A DNA stretch of 64,000 nucleotides. Source: Pomphorhynchus laevis (lineage: Eukaryota; Acanthocephala; Palaeacanthocephala; Echinorhynchida; Pomphorhynchidae). The notes beneath the pieces were generated by a model that did no database searches, was not told where the DNA came from, and saw only the letters and a program-made list of their open reading frames with translations. The first letter of the stretch is position 1; every line of letters begins with the position of its first letter. Both the position numbers and the translations under genes were made by a program. Location of the stretch: contig WNNJ02002336.1 of the NCBI GenBank assembly GCA_012934845.2, positions 1-64,000 on the forward strand, given 5' to 3'. Positions 57,955-64,000 of the stretch are shown here, one piece after another.

Positions 57955-59160
57955 CGGCCCCTAACTCCTCTACCCAACATAGCAGCGGAAACAAATACAT
58001 GCTAATGATGTATTTCCTCTGAAATATCTATCTAGTATCTTATTCAAATACAAAGTATATTATTTATTATCCATCATAAAAATTTGACACTTGAGAGTTT
58101 AAATTTATTTTTTATATTATTGTGTTGATTTATATATTTTACTATTTTCTGCTTGATGTTATTTTTATAGTAACCTAGTTTAAAATATATATCTATTAAA
58201 TTATTTAAATGATTTTGAAGAAAGCCAATATCATTACATATTGTTGCAATTCTTAAAATTTCATTATTTTATGTATTATATTTTATATTATATGATATGC
58301 ATGAATGTTCATGCAAAATATGTTTCTCGTAAATTTAATATGTCATCTTTACGATAAAAATTAACAGTAGTTTTAGTTAATGTTAATTTAATGTTCATAT
58401 CTAGAAATGCACCTTCTTTATCATTAATATTGGTTTTGTTAAGAATAAGGCTTTCTGGATAAATGTGTTTACTAATTGAATACAATTTATTAGAATTAAA
58501 TACACATATATCATCAATGAATCGAAACATATATTTCATATATTTACATAGTTTAGATTTGATTTTTACACAGTTATGAACAAATTCATATTCTATAAAG
58601 CTTTAAAACAAGTCACCTATAATTGGGCTACTATTACCACCAATTGGAACACCTTTTACTTGTCTAAATATAGATGTCCCTACTTTTAAATAATTTTGAT
58701 TTATCAAAATATTTAAGGATTCTATTAATTAAATTTTATCCATATATTTATATTTATTTGATGGTTTAATTTTTGTTAGATAGGCGTTATAATTATTATA
58801 ACATATATATGTATATCTTTTTCCGAATAAAAGGTTAATCAATTTTACTAACGCTTCTTTAATATCTACTAAATCTAGATTTGTATAAAGATTACAAAAA
58901 TCGTATGTATTTATATTTTGAAAATTTATTCCTTTTGTCTGTTTTAAAAATTCTTTTGTAGAATTAATACTGAAATTGTGTTTTATACCAGTATTAATTT
59001 CGATTACCTTGCAATATTTTTTAAAATGTGCTTTCATTACTTTAAGTATTTTATTCATGCTGGCTTTGCTGCAGAGAAATATCATTTCTCTTTCAAATAA
59101 AGGTGTGATTGCAGCATTCAGATTATTTTTCGCTAAATAGATAATGTTCGAAGCAAATTA
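57955..59160 (-). mobile_element. Naiad-like Penelope element, copy 4
   Basis: This copy reaches furthest upstream of the four. Before the RT it reads NNLNAAITPLFEREMIFLCS, then KASMNKILKVMKAHFKKY, then EINTGIKHNFSINSTKEF and NINTYDF. The GVPMGG-type palm region, YMFRFIDDICVFN and the NIKLTLTKTT segment follow downstream. The terminal block (57955-58080) matches copy 2 closely (CCCAACATAGCAGCG, TGCTAATGATGTATTTCC). Homology may continue to about 59260 (GHNNLYGDCDINIILS). Several interruptions; not intact. Confidence 0.8.
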
Positions 59161-59659
59161 AAATCACACTGAGCATAATAAACCTTCATATAATTTGCTC
59201 AGTATGATATTAATATCGCAATCTCCATATAAATTATTATGTCCTGCTAAAACAGTAAAATTAAATGTTAAATGTTAAATAAAACAATTTATAATTAATA
59301 ATCACAAATTAAACGCAGCTTTATGTTAAATATCAACTTAATTATGTCATTTTTAAATGTTTAATCATTTTCTATAATTCTCAATGCATGAACACAATTT
59401 GTAAAATGTTTGTTTCTTTATAACTTCAACACTCAGTACAAAGTTTGCTGACAAATTTGTTTTGTCAATCTAATCAACATGAAATGATTCTGTTATAGTC
59501 GACTAATTTACAAAATTATTTTCAGGCAAGTAAATATAAATCAAAGAGGAATCATTTTAAATTTCATATAATGCCATCGGTATTAATTTTTTATTTACCA
59601 TCGAAGATTATTAAAGTCGATATTATTTTAGTAATTTTGTCGTAAAATTATTTATTTAA

Positions 59660-59866
59660 TTAATTGTGAAATGAAATTCTATTCATAATGTTGGATATAA
59701 ATTTATTTCTTGTCAATATTTGAAACTTTCTTAGAGACCACTTTAAGTAAAAACAAAAAATATCCAGATATCTGTTTAATCTTATTTGTTTATAACGCGC
59801 TGCTTGTTCTCGCAATTCTGTATAGAAATCTAATATCACATTGATGAATTGAAAGTTTGTATTCAC
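59660..59866 (-). CDS. possible terminal exon of a small protein
   Basis: Directly after an acceptor (ATATCGTATTAG) the minus strand from 59866 reads VNTNFQFINVILDFYTELRE, QAARYKQIRLNRYLDIFCFY, LKWSLRKFQILTR, then a stop at 59660. The composition is protein-like (amphipathic, charged). No upstream exon with a start codon could be fixed. Similar in size and style to the secreted protein at 51.5 kb. No family recognised. Confidence 0.35.
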   Translation of the reverse strand: MNTNFQFINVILDFYTELREQAARYKQIRLNRYLDIFCFYLKWSLRKFQILTRNKFISNIMNRISFHN

Positions 59867-60674
59867 CTAATACGATATTTAGCAAATTTAATTAATTGGT
59901 AATAAATTTAAATATTTACCTATTAATATTTACATTTGCATTATTTTAAGCTTGGCATTGTTAATGTATTAAAGAACGTTTGTTATCTACAAATTTGCAA
60001 TTATTAGTTGCACAAGTTAATCATTTATTCAGATATTGATAAATACAACGTTTATTATTTGTATCAAGTGTAAATTGAGTTTATTTTGTGTTTCTCGGTT
60101 TAAATCTCATTTGCTTTTAAAATATTATTTTTTTTATATCTTAATATCGCTATCTATATATAAATCTCACCAGGGCTTGACGTTGAATGAAATTGATTTC
60201 GACTTGTGGCATTAATATGATCATTGTTTTCTAAACATTAAAAGGCTTTTCAAAAACGAAAATGCAAATTATCTTTTCCAAGTAGCTAAACTTATTTTAC
60301 TCTAAAAATCTTCAATTTAGCAATTTCCATCAAAACATATCTTAATTTCCTAAATCTCGCGAAATTATGTATGAAGTATAAAATCCTTTACGAATACGCA
60401 TGAAGAATAAAAACTGCTTTACACTTAAAGAAATATTATTGTCCTGTAGTTCAAACTTCTTGATTTCTTTCAGCTGTATTTAAAAAACAATTTTAAGACT
60501 GACAAGAAATGCTTTGCGGAATCACTTAGAAAGTTTACCATCATGGAAATAAGCTCAAATTTTATAAGATTTGAATTTTCGAATTTATATTTCATAAAAC
60601 AAAATCAATCTATAGTTTCGCAATGTGCAAAATTGTCTTACTGCAATAGGAAATTTGGCGATTCTACTTTAATT

Positions 60675-60755
60675 TCAAAGAAAAATAAGCAGCTTTATAA
60701 ATTCGTCATCAGTTTGATGGCGTTGTTGTTCTTGAAAGAATTCGAACAGAACAAT
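60675..60755 (-). CDS. weak exon candidate; opposite strand also open
   Basis: After an acceptor-like AAACTAG the minus strand reads IVLFEFFQEQQRHQTDDEFI, KLLIFL, stop. The opposite strand carries a 102-codon ATG ORF (60543-60851; RFEFSNLYFIKQNQSIVSQC and so on). Only one can be real, and neither has homology I recognise. The minus reading resembles the INVILDFYTELREQ exon at 59.8 kb in style. Confidence 0.2.
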   Translation of the reverse strand: MVLFEFFQEQQRHQTDDEFIKLLIFL

Positions 60756-61204
60756 CTAGTTTCAAATTGCAAAATAGTCAGACAGTATTTAACATTTATA
60801 ATTTTATTTATCTTGAGATTGGTCAGAAGCAACTTTTTAAATTTGATATAAGTATAAAATATCATAAAATGTCATACAATTTAAAAATTAATAAAATGAA
60901 AAATAAAACAAGATAAGAATAATTTTTTATCATTTTCTTGTTTTATTATAAATTATTTAACTTATAAATAAGTTGAGAGAATAATAAATTACAACAAATT
61001 GTAAAATAAGGATTTGCATCTCTATATTTCACTGGTAAATTTCCAATGAAATTATTATGACAATATCATAAAGTTTAAAATAAATGTCATTTGACTGATA
61101 AGCAATAAAATTTGCATATTTGTTTAAACACTAAACAGTTTGTGTTTAATGTAATGTATCTTTTTGGAATAAATAGTAACAAAAAATTTAATTATTTAAA
61201 ATGT

Positions 61205-61498
61205 TCATGCTTCTATAAATTTACCCGCCTTACCAAAATCGTCATTTTCAGAATTATCACGCCGGTGCTTTATTAGCGTTTCATCATAATCTTCATCGCT
61301 GTCTAAAGAACGTTTCCGGGATGATCGCTTAGCACGTTTTCTATGAATTTCCTCAATACGTCCTGCATCTGAAAATTTTCTTTTGCTTGGTTTACATTTA
61401 TTATTAGCATTTTCATTTCTTTGGTATTTAAAATGTATAAGTGATGCTAACATCACGCAAAATAAGGATATTATTGGATACATTTTGTAACTAAACAC
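61205..61498 (-). CDS. basic protein with N-terminal signal or anchor, unrecognised
   Basis: Single-exon ORF of 97 codons, TAA at 61205. From the second Met it begins MYPIISLFCVMLASLIHF, a signal peptide or membrane anchor. Then comes a polar, strongly basic part: KPSKRKFSDAGRIEEIHRKR, AKRSSRKRSLDSDEDYDETL, IKHRRDNSENDDFGKAGKFI. Several dibasic or furin-like sites (KR, RKR, RSSRKRS) would fit a processed secreted precursor. A nuclear-type basic patch on a membrane-anchored protein is the other reading. Codon third positions are AT-rich as in the host genes. The start could be either Met (61498 or 61483). Confidence 0.5.
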   Translation of the reverse strand: MFSYKMYPIISLFCVMLASLIHFKYQRNENANNKCKPSKRKFSDAGRIEEIHRKRAKRSSRKRSLDSDEDYDETLIKHRRDNSENDDFGKAGKFIEA

Positions 61499-61734
61499 AT
61501 CATATATGAGTTAATATTTAAAATATACTATGTAGTAACATTTTTTGGTATACAGCCAATTTACGCGCTTGCTAAAATCGCATTACATATCATATATTGA
61601 TTTATATATTATTATATATTATATTATTTATATTATTATATTTATATTTATATATTATCATTCATGTCACTTTTGTAAAATATATCTAATATGTTAGATT
61701 TCTTAGTTTACTATATATCGATAGTAAAAAATAT

Positions 61735-62815
61735 TTTAATGTTTGATTAAGATCCCGTATTTAAAACAGAAATGCAAAGTACAAAACATACATTGAAATT
61801 ATATAGAATTTGTAAAAAACTGCACTTCAGAGTAGTCAACTATTACTTCTTAAAATAAATGTTTAAAATAAGCTGTACTTACACTTTTAAACTTTAAATA
61901 TCGACTTAATTAAATTAGTGCAAACAATCTTTAATGAATTTGTTTGGAAAAAAACTATCAAATATATTTTGTTTAATAAATTTTTAAAAAATATTGTTAA
62001 CATTTAAAACAAATGCACAATATAAATATATTCCTAAATTATTCAAAATTATTTTTCAATTTGTTATATTTTTATACGGCGACATTTAAAAATTACATTA
62101 CAAAAAATTGATTGTGTTTAAACAAAATTAAAAAAGAGAACAAATATTCTAAATAATTTTTAACTATATTTTAAAATATATAGACTTAAATGTGTTCAGT
62201 TTATATTTACGATATCTTTATTTGAATTGCAAATCGAAGGCACGCATCTAAAAAATTTAGTTCGCATTGTAAAGATATTTTGTAAGAAATCTAGTGGTAT
62301 TTTAGTGAAACAACGTTTTATCAAATGGGTAAGTTTAGTTTACTCTATTTAGATACTAAACAATATTTGGATCTTTTATTAAGATAACGGTTATAGAACA
62401 GAAATGAAAAGTACTATATATATTATATTTCTTATATATTATACATAAATATATATTGCACAGATATTCAACAGAACTGCCGTTTAGATTAGTCGTTAAT
62501 TACTTAGCTAAGGTTGGATATAAGTTGTACTTACACTTTTGAACTTTTAATATTAAATAAATCAATGTAGGGTAAACAATCTTTCGTAAATTTGGCGGGA
62601 AAATTAATTTCTCATGAATTTTTTAAATAAAATTTTATAAAATATTGTTAAGATTTTAAATCATAATATAAAAATATATATTTCTAAATTATTCAAAATT
62701 GTTTTTATATTTTATACTTATTTTTAAAAGGCATAATTTTAAAATTTCAAAACGATACCAAAAATTGATTGTGTTAAAACACAACTAGAAAAATCATAAA
62801 TTTTCTATAATTTGA
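61735..62815. repeat. diverged ~640-bp tandem duplication
   Basis: Block 61735-62165 and block 62370-62815 match in order: AACAGAAATGCAAAGTAC, GTACTTACACTTTT, AAACAATCTTT, CTAAATTATTCAAAATT, AAAAATTGATTGTGTT. Both keep a minus-strand splice-donor match (AAAAGT|GTAAGTAC). In copy 2 the sequence before the donor reads KIVYPTLIYLILKVQK. This may be a duplicated gene exon now decayed in copy 1. Confidence 0.6.
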
Positions 62816-63164
62816 AAATTTGTATTTTAAAATAAACCGACAAATCGATATCACAGTATAAACAATCTCATAACTTTGAGAATGCGTGAATTTTAGAACT
62901 GTTATAATTAAAAACAATAAATAAGTAAAATGCTTTGTATAAATTAGGCAAATACTGATATCTGAACTTCGAAGAAACAGCAATCGTAAAACTGAATTTT
63001 CAAGTGATTTACAAAGTACCGCTGTTTGATCTGATTGTTTCCGTTACGAATTACCGGTGTGGATTCGGCAATTTAATCTAATTTAACTTTTAAAATAAAA
63101 TGATTTCCATCGCGATACTTACTTTCGATTTTTGATGAACAATCTGACGAGAATATCAATACAT

Positions 63165-63530
63165 TCATATTGATAATTGTTATTATGATTTAATCGTTTC
63201 GATACTGTCGATGAAATCTGGAATGACGCAAACGGGATTGAATTATCATTGGTTTTCTTCTTCTGATAATGGTATTTATCAGCATATACTCGAAAGCGAT
63301 TTGTATCACTAAATGCGGAGATTGATTGTTGTCTAACTAACTAAGTATCTCAGCTAACTGAGTCTACGTATTTCATGCTTTATATGAATTAAAAATAAAG
63401 ATAAATAATAAATGATTATATAATATTTTATATATGTATCAAGTTAAAAGTTAAATATAAAATAAAAGTAAATTGCTATTAATTGAATTAAAAATAGCAT
63501 ATGATGTATCTGAATAATGTATTAGAATAG
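63165..63530 (-). repeat. Naiad tail repeat with long lead
   Basis: Matches 47.80-48.31 kb over about 350 bp (TGATAATTGTTAT, TTTATCAGCA, ACTCGAAAGCGAT, AACTGAGTCTACGTATTT, AATAAAGATAAATAATAA). No RT is attached. Confidence 0.65.
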
Positions 63531-64000
63531 GGATTTATTGAATAATTGGCTATTCAATGATTTTAATTGAATATTCATCATTTTTGATATTATCTTTTGA
63601 TATCGATTGTAATTGTTTCTATAAATTGAGATTAACCGAATATATTCGAAACGTTTAGTTTTGGCTCGAGTACTTTATATGTCATTTTTGACTTACATAA
63701 TGCATGAGTCATTTTTATTTAATGGTTATTATTGTAAGCGTTTTCAATTATGACACTTGATTGATGTTGTTTATTATATTTGTATTTTTAATTAATTCAT
63801 TTTCAAATTTTATTAAAATGTTTGATTTCTGATATTTTCGAAATATAGCCTGCTTTTTCTCGGGAATTTTTATATACAATCGACATTCCTGCGATAAATA
63901 TGATCCCACTACACATCAAGTTTACACAAGGTGGAAACGAATTTTTTTTGTGATGTAGCAAAACAGAAAAATCTACAAGACAAGAAGCTAGTTGAGATAA
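63531..64000. other. AT-rich end of window
   Basis: No ORF, splice pair or repeat recognised. Confidence 0.4.

Noticed and set aside
1-64000. tRNA or rRNA genes
   Set aside because: I looked for B-box-like GGTTCGANNCC and rRNA-like GC-rich blocks and found no convincing case. The nearest match at about 28315 on the minus strand lacks an A box and cloverleaf.
1-64000. LTR retrotransposon or other capsid-bearing element
   Set aside because: No protease, integrase, capsid or paired LTRs were recognised. All RT fragments fit LINEs or Penelope-type elements.

Overview
The window is AT-rich DNA from an invertebrate animal whose species I cannot name. Protein genes have spliced exons with GT/AG borders. 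Introns range from 46-50 bp to several kb. Three conserved host genes can be read exon by exon. The rest is mostly retroelement debris, simple repeats and AT-rich spacer.

Layout: 1-4314 holds the WD40 half of a striatin-like gene (+). 6.07-9.48 kb is a nest of broken retroelements: one Naiad-like Penelope element (PLE) and three LINE pieces. 10.64-17.42 kb is a complete LSM12-like gene (+). Its large introns hold a second Naiad copy, a dispersed tail repeat and two hammerhead-ribozyme-like motifs. 17.9-23.7 kb is a strongly strand-asymmetric T-rich minisatellite with a perfect 15-bp core array, broken up by a third Naiad copy. 23.9-27.5 kb is a nearly full-length but decayed LINE (-). 29.97-39.79 kb is a SAMHD1-type dNTPase (+) in ten recognised exons. 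One of its introns carries a ~170-bp tandem repeat made of nested palindromes, another a PLE fragment.

40-50.7 kb holds more LINE pieces of one family, a GIY-YIG endonuclease fragment of a canonical PLE, and a short minus-strand tail-anchored ORF. 51.5-63 kb holds a small spliced secreted-protein gene (-), a basic secreted or membrane ORF (-), several weaker minus-strand exon candidates, a fourth Naiad copy and a mosaic of duplicated AT-rich blocks.

The host genes are housekeeping in type: a striatin scaffold (STRIPAK complexes), an Lsm-domain RNA-associated protein, and a dNTP hydrolase that in other animals also limits reverse transcription. They show no operon-like link. The most interesting signals are the paired hammerhead cores, the conserved hairpin in the Naiad tail family, the palindromic satellite inside SAMHD1, and the possible cluster of small secreted proteins. 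All family names come from reading the sequence; no search was run.
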